Assembly (NCBI GenBank): GCA_002703245.1
Contig: NZTV01000100.1
Span: forward strand, 1-38,733
Length of the DNA: 38,733 nucleotides
From: Microbacterium sp.
Lineage (GTDB): Bacteria; Actinomycetota; Actinomycetes; Actinomycetales; Microbacteriaceae
Reading direction: 5' to 3'
Below, piece by piece: positions 14,877 through 22,547 of this stretch. The position numbers and the translations under genes are program-made. The notes under the pieces are model-generated. The model saw only the letters and a list, made by a program, of their open reading frames with translations. It searched no databases and was not told the DNA's origin. Positions within the stretch are counted from its first letter, which is position 1. Every line of letters begins with the position of its first letter.

Positions 14877-16685
14877 ATGAAGGCGATCATGGTGATGTTC
14901 GACAGCCTCAACCGCCGCATGCTTCCGCCCTACGGGGCGCTCGGCATGCACGCGCCGAACTTCGAGCGTCTCGCCCGCCGCGCGGTGACCTTCGACACCA
15001 GCTACGGCGGCTCGATGCCCTGCATGCCCGCCCGTCGTGAGATGCACACCGGACGCCACAACTTCCTGCACCGCTCCTGGGGGCCTCTCGAGCCCTTCGA
15101 CGACTCGGCGATCGCCATGCTCGGCGGAGCCGGCGTCCACACGCACCTGTCCACCGACCACCAGCACTACTGGGAGGACGGCGGGGCGACCTACCACACC
15201 CGCTACTCGACCTTCGAGCTGTTCCGCGGCCAGGAAGGCGACCCGTGGAAGGGTCAGATCGCCGACCCCGAGATCCCCGAATCGCACGGCATGGCCGCCC
15301 AGATGAAGCCGAAGCTGTGGCGGCAGGACTGGGTCAACCGTGCCCACCTGAGCGACGAGGCCGATCACCCGCAGACGCGGACGCTCGAGGCGGGCCTGGA
15401 GTTTCTGCAGACCAACGCCGGCGAGGACGGCTGGTTCCTCCAGATCGAGACATTCGACCCGCACGAGCCGTTCTTCAGCTACGAGCAGTACAAGCGTCTG
15501 TACCCGCACGACTACGACGGGCCGCACTTCGACTGGCCCGACTACGCCAAGGTCACCGAAGACGACGCGACCGTGGAGCACGCGCGCGCCGAGTACGCCG
15601 CGCTGCTGTCGATGTGCGACGCGTCACTGGGACGCGTCCTCGACGCGATGGACGTCCACGGCCTGTGGGAAGACACGCTGCTCATCGTCAACACCGACCA
15701 CGGGTTCATGCTGGGAGAACACGGCTGGTGGGGCAAGAACGTGCAGCCCTGGTACGACGAGACCATCCATACCCCGCTGTTCGTCTGGGACCCGCGCCGT
15801 CCCGAGACCGCCGGCGAACGTCGTGAGCAGCTCGCGCGCACGATCGATGTCGGCCCCACCCTCCTGGACTGGTTCGGACTGCAGCCGACCGAGCGCATGC
15901 AGGGGCAGTCGCTCCTCCCGGTCATCGAGGAAGACGCCCAGGCACCGGCCGAGCACGCCCTGTTCGGTGTCTTCGGCGGGCACGCCTGCATCACCGACGG
16001 CCGCTACGTCTACATGCGCGCATCCATCACACCGCAGAACACGCCCCTGTTCGAGCACACCCTCATGCCCACTCACATGACCGGGTTCTTCAGCGCGCAG
16101 GAGATGGCCGGTGTGGAGCTCATTGACCCGCTGCCGTTCACCAAGGAGATGAAGGTGCTGCGCACCCCGGCTGCAGGCTTCATCACCCCCTTCATGTTCG
16201 GCACGCAGCTGTTCGACCTGGCGACCGACCCCGATCAGGCGAGCCCGCTCGATGACGCCGATCTCGAGCTGCGGATGGCGACCGCGTTGCGCGACGAACT
16301 GGTGCGCCACGACGCCCCCGCCAGCCAGTTCGAGCGGCTGGGCCTGCCCGTGACCGGACCGCTCGACGAGAGCCACCTCCTGGTCGCCGCCCAGTGGCCG
16401 CAGCTGCAGAACTCCCTCGCCCCGGCCGCCACGAGCGCCGACTTCGGTGAGGAGGGTGCGGTCCTCGACGTGCCGCTGCGCGAGCTGCTCACCCGGCCCG
16501 CCGCGGTGGAGGTGTTCACGGGCCTCGCGCCGATGCTCACCGGCGGGCCCATGGCCGGGTTCCTCGGCGGACTCTCCCTCATCCAGATCTCGTCGGTCGC
16601 CATCGGCCTGCTTCCGCGCCCGCTGCTCGCGGCCCTCGCCTCCCATCTGACCGCGGCCACCGCCGGTGAGCCCGTCTTGTCCTGA
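14877..16685 (+). CDS. sulfatase family hydrolase
   Basis: 602-aa member of the alkaline phosphatase/arylsulfatase superfamily that cleaves sulfate (or phosphonate) esters. The activation motif is intact: CMPARREMHTGR with C49, P51, R53, T58 and G59, so C49 should be converted to formylglycine by FGE. Metal and active-site residues visible are D9 (MFDSLN), D273 and H274 (NTDHGF), and K286 (GWWGKN); FDPHEPF (H195) is also typical. There is no signal peptide, so it should act in the cytosol. The last roughly 150 residues go beyond the usual core and include a hydrophobic stretch (PMLTGGPMAGFLGGLSLIQI and onward). First gene of an operon with an MFS transporter, suggesting uptake of a sulfated compound followed by desulfation. 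Confidence 0.92.
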   Translation: MKAIMVMFDSLNRRMLPPYGALGMHAPNFERLARRAVTFDTSYGGSMPCMPARREMHTGRHNFLHRSWGPLEPFDDSAIAMLGGAGVHTHLSTDHQHYWEDGGATYHTRYSTFELFRGQEGDPWKGQIADPEIPESHGMAAQMKPKLWRQDWVNRAHLSDEADHPQTRTLEAGLEFLQTNAGEDGWFLQIETFDPHEPFFSYEQYKRLYPHDYDGPHFDWPDYAKVTEDDATVEHARAEYAALLSMCDASLGRVLDAMDVHGLWEDTLLIVNTDHGFMLGEHGWWGKNVQPWYDETIHTPLFVWDPRRPETAGERREQLARTIDVGPTLLDWFGLQPTERMQGQSLLPVIEEDAQAPAEHALFGVFGGHACITDGRYVYMRASITPQNTPLFEHTLMPTHMTGFFSAQEMAGVELIDPLPFTKEMKVLRTPAAGFITPFMFGTQLFDLATDPDQASPLDDADLELRMATALRDELVRHDAPASQFERLGLPVTGPLDESHLLVAAQWPQLQNSLAPAATSADFGEEGAVLDVPLRELLTRPAAVEVFTGLAPMLTGGPMAGFLGGLSLIQISSVAIGLLPRPLLAALASHLTAATAGEPVLS

Positions 16686-16723
16686 CCCGACCCCTACCTC
16701 ACACTGACACGAAGGAGTGCCTC

Positions 16724-18097
16724 ATGACCCATTCACCCGTCACCGTCGCCGCGGCGGTGCAGAAGGGCAAGACCGACGGTCCCGCGGTGCCGCGCCGCAA
16801 GTCCAACCTCGTCGTCCTCGGCGGCTCGATGGTGATCGACGGCGGTGAGGGCAGTGTCGTGCAGACCCTGTTCCCCGTCATCCAGGCCGCCCTGGGGCTC
16901 GCCACGAGCGCACTGGGCATCCTCGCCGCGTCGGCGCGCCTTGTCGGGGCGATCGCCGGTCCGCTGTGGGTCTATCTCGCCCGCAAGCTCGGCCGCAAGC
17001 CGATCCTGGCCATCGCGACCGGTTTCTGGGGAGCCTGGGGCATCGCCGCCGGCTTCGCGCAGGACTTCGTGCAGCTGGTCATCCTCTACACGGTGATGGC
17101 CGCGGGCACCGCAGCCGCCCACGCCATCGTGCCGACGGTCATCGCCGACTCGTTCGAAGACCGCAAGCGTGGTCGCGTCGTCGGTGTGCTCTACGGCGGC
17201 ACCGCGGCGGCGGCGAGCTTGCTCGCACCGCTGATCGGCCAGCTCGCCAACATCGAGGACGGCTGGCGCTACGGCTTCTTCGCCTTCGGGGCGATCAACA
17301 TGCTGTTCGGCCTGCTGATCGTGATCTTCTACAAGGACCCGGGTGAGGGTGCTTCCGAAGCGCAGCTCGGCTCGTTCACCCAGGCCGAGCGCGACGCGGC
17401 CGAGACGAAGATCACGTGGGCCAAGGTCGTCGGCCTCCTGCGCATCCCCAGCTATGTCATCCTGCTCGGAAGCCGCCTGCTCTCCAGCCACCTGCTGCTT
17501 GCCGCATTCGGTGTGGTGCTGCTCGTGCAGGAGTACGGATTCGACACCGCTCTGGCGGCGACGATCATGGCCCCGTTCGGGCTCGGCTACCTCGCGGGCA
17601 CCTTCGTCGGCGGTCTCACCGCGGACTGGGCGAACAAGCTCAGTGTCAACCACGGTCGCGTCGCCTTCCTGCAGTTCGCGCAGGTGCTGTTCGCCGTCAT
17701 CGCGTTCTTCGCCACCCAGTTCGACTACGGCTCGATCGTGCCCTTCCTGGCGCTGTTCGCGCTCGTCGGACTGGCACAGGGGCTGAACCCCGGTGTCAAC
17801 CGTCCCCTGGTGATGTCGGTCGTGCCGCCGGAGCTGCGCGGCGCCGCCTTCGCGATCTTCGTCTCGGTCATCGAGTCGATCGGGTTCGCGATCTACACGC
17901 TGGTCGGTGGATTCCTGGCCGATGAGATCGGACTGAAGGCCGTGATGTTCTGGCTGGTCGTGGTGATCATGCTCGTCAACGCGCTGTTCCTCACGCTGCT
18001 GTACCGCCCGTACAAGCACGACCGCCTGAAGCTGCAGGCCGAGCTGGACTCGCGTCGCGACGCGATCCTCGCCGCGGAGCGCGCCGAGAACGGCTGA
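16724..18097 (+). CDS. MFS transporter partner of the sulfatase
   Basis: 457-aa major facilitator with 12 predicted helices. The loop between helices 2 and 3 is VYLARKLGRKPILAIATGFW, the classical MFS motif A in modified form. IADSFEDRKRGRVVGVLYGG is the conserved loop before helix 5, and a long cytoplasmic linker (KDPGEGASEAQLGSFTQAER) divides the halves. The N-terminal 30 residues are polar and the C-terminus is a charged helix. AAGGAG lies before ATG 16724, 38 bp behind the sulfatase stop, so it is co-transcribed. Its likely job is import of the sulfatase substrate or export of the product; the direction cannot be read from sequence. Confidence 0.9.
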   Translation: MTHSPVTVAAAVQKGKTDGPAVPRRKSNLVVLGGSMVIDGGEGSVVQTLFPVIQAALGLATSALGILAASARLVGAIAGPLWVYLARKLGRKPILAIATGFWGAWGIAAGFAQDFVQLVILYTVMAAGTAAAHAIVPTVIADSFEDRKRGRVVGVLYGGTAAAASLLAPLIGQLANIEDGWRYGFFAFGAINMLFGLLIVIFYKDPGEGASEAQLGSFTQAERDAAETKITWAKVVGLLRIPSYVILLGSRLLSSHLLLAAFGVVLLVQEYGFDTALAATIMAPFGLGYLAGTFVGGLTADWANKLSVNHGRVAFLQFAQVLFAVIAFFATQFDYGSIVPFLALFALVGLAQGLNPGVNRPLVMSVVPPELRGAAFAIFVSVIESIGFAIYTLVGGFLADEIGLKAVMFWLVVVIMLVNALFLTLLYRPYKHDRLKLQAELDSRRDAILAAERAENG

Positions 18098-18110
18098 CTC
18101 CGGCCCGCTG

Positions 18111-18147
18111 AGACCGCCGCCTCACCCTCGGGGCGGGGCGGCGGTCT
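18111..18147. terminator. bidirectional terminator, MFS / SDR
   Basis: AGACCGCCGCC (18111-18121) pairs perfectly with GGCGGCGGTCT (18137-18147) over 11 bp with a 15-base loop, followed by TTGTT. It sits between the convergent MFS stop (18097) and SDR stop (18151). Confidence 0.8.
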
Positions 18148-18150
18148 TGT

Positions 18151-18993
18151 TCAGTCGACGTGCGCGCGGCCGGTGAAGTGGTCCATCGACGCGTAGACGC
18201 GGAAGACGGGCCCGGCCACGGCATCCCACAGCCGTGTCGGCAGCAGCCCGCGCAGCGCCATCGCGAGCTTCACAGTCCACGGGCGCAGCACCATCGGGGT
18301 TCCGCGACGCATGCCGTTCCACGCGGCGCGCGTGGCGCGCTCGGGGGTGAGGATCGGTGTGAGCAGCGGTCCGCGGGCGCCCTCGAACATGCCGGTGGAG
18401 ACGAAGCTGGGGCAGAAGGTCGTCACGGCGATGTGGCGGTGACCGGCCGCGGCGAGTTCGAGTCGCACCGACTCGCTCCAGCCGATCATCGCCCACTTCG
18501 ACGCCGCGTACACGCTCATGCGCGGGTTGGCGAGGGTTCCGGCCGCGGAGGCGATGTTGAGGATGCGCTTGGGTCGCGAGTGGTCGGCCATCATCGCGGG
18601 CAGCGCCTCGCGGGTGAGCCACATCGCGGCCAGGGTGTTGACGCGCAGCGTGGCCTCGATGTCTCGTTCGGGGTCGTGTTCCCAGAAGGGCGCACCGCGC
18701 ACGATTCCGGCGTTGTTGACGATGATGTCAGGGGCGCCGAGGTCGGCGGCCGTGCGCTGGTAGTGATCGCGGATGTCCTCGCGTCGCGAGACGTCGACGC
18801 GGTAGGCACGCACATCCGCCCCCGACCGGGAGAGGTCCGTGGCCAGTGCTTCGGCGCGCTCCGCGTCGATGTCCCACAGCGCGATCGCCCGTGCACCGCC
18901 GGCGACAGCTCGGCGGGCGTAGAGCTCGCCCATCCCTCGCGCACCCCCGGTGATCACCACGACGGCACCGGCGATCGCATCCGTCCTGACCAT
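18151..18993 (-). CDS. short-chain dehydrogenase/reductase
   Basis: 280-aa NAD(P)-dependent oxidoreductase of the classical SDR type. The cofactor loop is TGGARGMG, followed by DVSRREDI, then NNAG (IIVNNAGIVRGAP), the catalytic serine in IASAAG and the YxxxK pair in YAASKWAM. D41 after the second strand (LWDIDAER) predicts preference for NAD(H). The C-terminal 60 residues include LRGLLPTRLWDAVAGPVFRV, a pattern seen in SDRs acting on lipids or steroids, but the substrate is not known. GAGGAGG precedes ATG 18993. Possibly single-gene. Confidence 0.92.
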   Translation of the reverse strand: MVRTDAIAGAVVVITGGARGMGELYARRAVAGGARAIALWDIDAERAEALATDLSRSGADVRAYRVDVSRREDIRDHYQRTAADLGAPDIIVNNAGIVRGAPFWEHDPERDIEATLRVNTLAAMWLTREALPAMMADHSRPKRILNIASAAGTLANPRMSVYAASKWAMIGWSESVRLELAAAGHRHIAVTTFCPSFVSTGMFEGARGPLLTPILTPERATRAAWNGMRRGTPMVLRPWTVKLAMALRGLLPTRLWDAVAGPVFRVYASMDHFTGRAHVD

Positions 18994-19070
18994 CCGTCCT
19001 CCTCGACTCGAGGGCCCCAGCTTATGCGCCGTGCGCGTTGCCCGATCCGTATCGGCCCTCCTCGACCCGG

Positions 19071-19622
19071 TCAGGCCGGGACCAGGTGCGCGGCCGCTTC
19101 GCCGGCGTGCACGACCGGGGCGGCCGACCCAGTGGCCTTGGCGGCGATGATCGCGCCGTCGTAGATCATCGCGATGGTCTCGGCGGTGTCGGCATCTGCG
19201 GTGATGTCGGTGAGATGACCGACGACGACGTCGTGGTGCTCGCGCACCACCGCCATCGCGGCGCCGTTGGTCGGAACCTCCACGGCCGCCTTCGCGAACG
19301 GGCAGCCGTCGAAGCGACCCTCTTCGATGTCGGTGGCGAGGGTGTCGAAGATGACCGCCACGCGCTCCACGGGGGTCGCGCCGGAGGAGTCGCCGACGGC
19401 GAGGGACGCCCGGGTCGCCTCGAGCTTGGCGCGCAGGTAGGCGACGACCAGTTCATCCTTGCTGCGGAAGTTGTTGTACAGGGTCGCTTTGGTCACGCCG
19501 GCCTTCGCCGCGAGGGCTTCGACACCGGTCGTGTTGATGCCGTCGCCGTAGAACAGTTCGGCCGCGGCGGCGAGCAGGCGCTCACGGGCCGTACCGCGCT
19601 GGGGGGTCGTCGTCTCGGGCAT
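19071..19622 (-). CDS. TetR family repressor of the divergent DsrE-like gene
   Basis: 183-aa repressor. The helix-turn-helix is AAELFYGDGINTTGVEALAA, then KAGVTKATLYNNFRSKDELV (about residues 20-60). The core of the ligand domain has DGCPFAKAAVEV, with a cysteine in the position found in the LmrA/YxaF-like TetR group, which could make it sensitive to thiol-reactive compounds (inference). The start codon is 74 bp from the start of the DsrE-like gene, and two near-identical 14-bp operators lie between. The perfect -10 TATAAT on the minus strand ends seven bases before the ATG, so the mRNA is probably leaderless and self-repressed. Confidence 0.92.
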   Translation of the reverse strand: MPETTTPQRGTARERLLAAAAELFYGDGINTTGVEALAAKAGVTKATLYNNFRSKDELVVAYLRAKLEATRASLAVGDSSGATPVERVAVIFDTLATDIEEGRFDGCPFAKAAVEVPTNGAAMAVVREHHDVVVGHLTDITADADTAETIAMIYDGAIIAAKATGSAAPVVHAGEAAAHLVPA

Positions 19623-19626
19623 GGAT

Positions 19627-19675
19627 TTGATTATACCGATCGGTCAAGTTAGAGTCCAGATATACCGACCGGTAT
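19627..19675. promoter_or_regulatory. divergent promoters with two TetR operators
   Basis: Operator 1 ATACCGATCGGTCA (19633-19646) and operator 2 ATACCGACCGGTAT (19662-19675) share the arms ATACCG/CGGT and start 29 bp apart. Forward promoter: TTGATT (19627-19632), 17-bp spacer that is filled by operator 1, -10 TAGAGT (19650-19655); transcription should start near 19662, inside operator 2. Reverse promoter: -35 TGGACT (19653-19658 on the minus strand), 17-bp spacer, TATAAT (19630-19635), seven bases, ATG of tetR. Binding at either operator would block both genes. Confidence 0.85.
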
Positions 19676-19695
19676 GGCAAATAAGGAGCATCCCC

Positions 19696-20052
19696 ATGGC
19701 TGAGAACAAGATCGCCGTCGTCATCTACGAGCCCATTTCGGGCGACACGGCACGCGTCTACCGCGGACTCAAGACCGCCGCCGAATTCAAGGCCGCGGGC
19801 GACGACGTCACCGTCGCCTTCGACGGTTCGGGTGTCGAGACGCTCGCCGCGATCAGCGACGCGAGCCACCCGATGAACCCGCTCATCGAGTCCCTGCGGG
19901 AGAACGTGCGCGGTGCGTGCGCGTTCTGCGCCGGGTCGCACAAGGTGAAGGACGAGATCGCCGACTCCGGCTGGGGCCTCCGCGACGAGGCCGGTGGCGA
20001 GCTCAGCATCCGCGCACTCGCCGGTGAAGGCCGTCAGATCCTCAACTTCTGA
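19696..20052 (+). CDS. DsrE-like family protein with CxxC motif
   Basis: 118-aa cytosolic protein of the DsrE/DsrF-like fold. It opens with a hydrophobic strand KIAVVIYEPISGDTARVYRG, followed by an alternating helix/strand pattern (KTAAEFKAAGDDVTVAFDGSG). C75 and C78 form a CxxC (ACAFCAGSHK), suitable for thiol redox or sulfur/alkylation chemistry. Homologues are often called DsrE family protein with no known activity. AAGGAG (19683-19688) precedes ATG 19696. It is controlled by the divergent TetR, which fits a small induced unit reacting to an electrophile, quinone or similar compound (inference). Confidence 0.88.
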   Translation: MAENKIAVVIYEPISGDTARVYRGLKTAAEFKAAGDDVTVAFDGSGVETLAAISDASHPMNPLIESLRENVRGACAFCAGSHKVKDEIADSGWGLRDEAGGELSIRALAGEGRQILNF

Positions 20053-20069
20053 TCGCGCCGATGAGCCGT

Positions 20070-20109
20070 CTCGGACGGTGGGGCGACACGTGTCGGCTCC
20101 CCGTCCGAG
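20070..20109. terminator. long hairpin terminator, DsrE-like / MerR
   Basis: A 40-base dyad between the convergent stops at 20052 and 20115. The outer arms CTCGGACGG (20070-20078) and CCGTCCGAG (20101-20109) pair fully, and the inner CGACAC/GTGTCG also pair, with a few mismatches between. A bidirectional terminator is the simplest reading. Confidence 0.75.
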
Positions 20110-20114
20110 TGGAC

Positions 20115-20510
20115 TCACACGGACTGATCGGCGAGTCGCCGGCGGTAGAGGGCGACCTTGTCGTCGATGACCTCGCGGCAGCGCTCGAGGATCTCGATCT
20201 GCTCGGTGAGTGCTTGGGAGTGCGCCTCCATGAGAGCGATCCGCGCGTCCTCGTTCCCGTCGCCCTCTCCCACGAGCCGTGAGTACTCCGCCATCTTCGC
20301 CACCGGCATCCCGGATTCGCGCAGGCGAGAGAGCAACCGCAGCCATCCGATCGCCTCGGGGCCGTAGTGTCGGCGTCCGGAGCCGGTGCGGGGGATCGGC
20401 TGGGGGAACAGCCCCTGAGCCTCGTACCAGCGCAGGGTGTGCGTGGACAGCCCGACCTCTGCGGCGAGTTCGCCGATCGTGAGCATGGGGGATGCGGTGG
20501 TGGCGGTCAT
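20115..20510 (-). CDS. MerR family transcriptional regulator
   Basis: 131-aa regulator. The winged helix at the N-terminus reads LTIGELAAEVGLSTHTLRWY, followed by EAQGLFPQPIPRTGSGRRHY (about residues 10-49), and a dimerisation coiled coil fills the C-terminal part (ALTEQIEILERCREVIDDKV). There are no effector cysteines and no separate ligand domain, so the inducer is not evident. GGAGGA lies before ATG 20510; ATG at codon 9 (MLTIGEL) is the alternative. It is divergent from an SDR gene whose promoter has the distorted 19-bp spacer used by MerR proteins, so that gene is the likely target. Confidence 0.92.
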   Translation of the reverse strand: MTATTASPMLTIGELAAEVGLSTHTLRWYEAQGLFPQPIPRTGSGRRHYGPEAIGWLRLLSRLRESGMPVAKMAEYSRLVGEGDGNEDARIALMEAHSQALTEQIEILERCREVIDDKVALYRRRLADQSV

Positions 20511-20526
20511 GGGCGAGTCCTCCCGC

Positions 20527-20557
20527 TTGACTTAGAGTGCACTCGAAATTTTACCGT
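20527..20557 (+). promoter_or_regulatory. MerR-type promoter with 19-bp spacer and palindrome
   Basis: -35 TTGACT (20527-20532) and -10 TACCGT (20552-20557) are 19 bp apart rather than 17. The spacer carries GAGTGCACTC (20535-20544), extended to TTaGAGTGCACTCgAA (20532-20547) with one mismatched pair. This is the classical MerR layout in which the regulator untwists an over-long promoter. The -10 ends six bases before the SDR ATG, giving a leaderless mRNA. Confidence 0.85.
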
Positions 20558-20563
20558 CGAGAC

Positions 20564-21547
20564 ATGACAACCCGCACCCCACAGACCGAGCGCCAGCGTC
20601 CGCTCGGCACCGCCTTCGGATACCGTTCGACCGCCGCCGACGTCCTCGCCGGTCACGACCTCTCCGGGAGCACCGCCGTGGTCACCGGCGGCTACTCCGG
20701 CTTGGGGCTCGAGACGACCCGTGCCCTGGTCGGCGCCGGCGCGCGCGTCGTCGTGCCCGCGCGCCGCCCCGAGGCCGCGGCTGCGGCGGTCGCCGGTCTC
20801 GAGGGCGTCGAGGTGGACGCCCTCGACCTCTCCGATCTCGACTCGGTCGCGGCATTCTCCGCGCGGATGCGCGCCGATGGCCGCCCGGTCGACCTCGTGA
20901 TCGACGCGGCCGCCGTCATGGCGACGCCTCCGCAGCGCACGGCACAGGGGTGGGAGCTCCAATTCGGCACCAACCATCTCGGCCACTTCGCCATGGTCGC
21001 GGGATTGTCGGGTCTGCTCTCGCGCGGTGCCCGCGTGGTGTCGTACTCCTCGGTCGGGCACTTCCGCTCGCCGGTGCGCTTCGACGACCTCGGGTTCGAC
21101 GCCGAACCGTACGACCCCTGGGTCGCGTACGGGCAGTCCAAGTCCGCCAATGCCCTGTTCGCCGTCGGCCTCGACCAGCGCGGCGCCGCGCGCGGAGTGC
21201 ATGCCTTCTCGGTGCACCCCGGTGGCATCATGACCGAGCTGCAACGTCACATGCCCTTCGAGGACAAGCTCGCGCGCGGCTGGATCGATGAAGACGGCAC
21301 CCCCAACCCGGCGTTCAAGACCCCGGCCCAGGGCGCGGCCACGGCGCTGTGGGCGGCCACCGCCCCCGAGCTCGCCGAGCGCGGTGGGGTCTACGGCGAA
21401 GACAACGACATCTCCGTCGTCGTCTCCGACGACGCGACGGACGTCGCCGGCGGAGGGGTCAAGGAGTGGGCGATCGACACCGACGCGGCCGATCGGTTGT
21501 GGGCGTTGTCGGTCACCGCCACCGGTGTGGAGCCGTTCGAGGGCTGA
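20564..21547 (+). CDS. SDR family oxidoreductase, MerR-controlled
   Basis: 327-aa NADP-type short-chain oxidoreductase resembling retinol-dehydrogenase-like bacterial SDRs. The cofactor loop is TGGYSGLG, a basic patch follows the second strand (VVVPARRPEAA, favouring NADP), and the catalytic YxxxK is in YGQSKSANALFAVGL. The usual NNAG is changed to DAAAVMATP, so the conserved asparagine/glycine pair is lost, while the FGTNHLGHF helix remains. HPGGIMTEL and VYGEDNDISVVV follow. The start is ATG 20564, fixed by the leaderless promoter; an upstream GTG lies inside the palindrome. Expression is probably induced through MerR by a toxic small molecule that this enzyme reduces (inference). Confidence 0.9.
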   Translation: MTTRTPQTERQRPLGTAFGYRSTAADVLAGHDLSGSTAVVTGGYSGLGLETTRALVGAGARVVVPARRPEAAAAAVAGLEGVEVDALDLSDLDSVAAFSARMRADGRPVDLVIDAAAVMATPPQRTAQGWELQFGTNHLGHFAMVAGLSGLLSRGARVVSYSSVGHFRSPVRFDDLGFDAEPYDPWVAYGQSKSANALFAVGLDQRGAARGVHAFSVHPGGIMTELQRHMPFEDKLARGWIDEDGTPNPAFKTPAQGAATALWAATAPELAERGGVYGEDNDISVVVSDDATDVAGGGVKEWAIDTDAADRLWALSVTATGVEPFEG

Positions 21548-21569
21548 GCGCCCGATTCCTCAGGCGCTC
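21546..21569. terminator. hairpin across convergent SDR / ROK ends
   Basis: GAGCGCC (21546-21552) and GGCGCTC (21563-21569) pair over 7 bp around a ten-base loop. The hairpin straddles the two stop codons, 12 bp apart. No T-run; a modest bidirectional terminator candidate. Confidence 0.45.
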
Positions 21570-22483
21570 GCAAGGCACGCGGCGCCCACGAGAGGCGCGT
21601 CGCCGCCGAGCTCGGCCCGCACGACCTCGGTCGCGTGGGAGGCCGGGAGTACGGCGGCGGCGCGCGCCGCTTGCTGCACCAGCTCGACGTAGTCGGAGCT
21701 GACGAACGAGAAACCACCCCCGATGACGTAGCGGCGCACATCCAACAGCGCGCCCATACTCGCGATGCCCTGGCCGACCGCCGTCGCCGACCGGACGATC
21801 GCGGCGCGGGCGATCTCGTCGCCGGCGGCGGCGGCGCGCGAGAGCTCCTCACCAGTGTCGCCGCGCCATCCCTGAGCTCGGGCCCAGCGCACCGAGCCCG
21901 GCCCCGACGCGATCTCCTCGACCGTGTCCTCCCGGGGGTCGTCGACCGGACGCGTCGCGGCCAGGCGCAACTGGCCGACGTGACCGGCGTTGCCACTGTC
22001 TCCCGGAACCACCGCGCCGCCGAGCACGATGCCACCGCCCACCCCGGTGGACACGACCATCGACACGCTGCTGTCGACATCGCGGGCGGCGCCGTAGCGG
22101 GCCTCGGCCAGCGCGATGCACGTGCCATCGAGGGCGAGCACCACCGGCACGTCGTCGCCGACGACATCCGCGACGACCCAGGCCAGGGGGAAGTCCTCGA
22201 CCGGAAGGTTCAGCGGCGAGATGGTGCCCGCGTGGCGGTCCACCGGACCCGCGCTGCCGATGCCGGCCCCGTCGATGCGCGCACCGGCGGGGACGGCCGC
22301 GAGCGTGCGGCCCACCACATCCCGCACCGCCGCGGTCAGGGCGTCGGCGTCGGCGGAGCGCCCGGTCGGAGCGCGATGACGCGTGCCCTCGAGGACCACC
22401 CCGTCGCGCACCAGCGCCGCTTCGACCTTGGTGCCGCCCAGGTCGACGGCCAGGGTGCAGGGGGGCGATGTCGTTTCGGTCAC
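21560..22483 (-). CDS. ROK family sugar kinase lacking the zinc-cysteine motif
   Basis: 307-aa protein of the sugar-kinase actin-like fold. The ATP phosphate-1 loop is LAVDLGGTKVEAALV near the N-terminus; GAGIGSAGPVDRHAG and VSTGVGGGIVLGG are typical ROK segments. The catalytic aspartate region, usually NDxNxxALGE, reads LDGTCIALAEARYG, so D is kept but both flanking asparagines are lost. The zinc site CxCGxxGCxE that should follow GNAGHVG is absent; the stretch reads QLRLAATRPVDDPREDTVEE instead. It may therefore be a kinase with a different substrate or a non-catalytic sugar sensor. The start is GTG 22483, with TACGAT on the minus strand six bases before it (leaderless). No helix-turn-helix, so not a repressor. 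Confidence 0.85.
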   Translation of the reverse strand: MTETTSPPCTLAVDLGGTKVEAALVRDGVVLEGTRHRAPTGRSADADALTAAVRDVVGRTLAAVPAGARIDGAGIGSAGPVDRHAGTISPLNLPVEDFPLAWVVADVVGDDVPVVLALDGTCIALAEARYGAARDVDSSVSMVVSTGVGGGIVLGGAVVPGDSGNAGHVGQLRLAATRPVDDPREDTVEEIASGPGSVRWARAQGWRGDTGEELSRAAAAGDEIARAAIVRSATAVGQGIASMGALLDVRRYVIGGGFSFVSSDYVELVQQAARAAAVLPASHATEVVRAELGGDAPLVGAACLASA

Positions 22484-22547
22484 CCGTCGATCGTAGTGAG
22501 AACGGCGGGGGTGTCGGACGCCGTGGCGCCCGCGCTACCGTGAGGGC

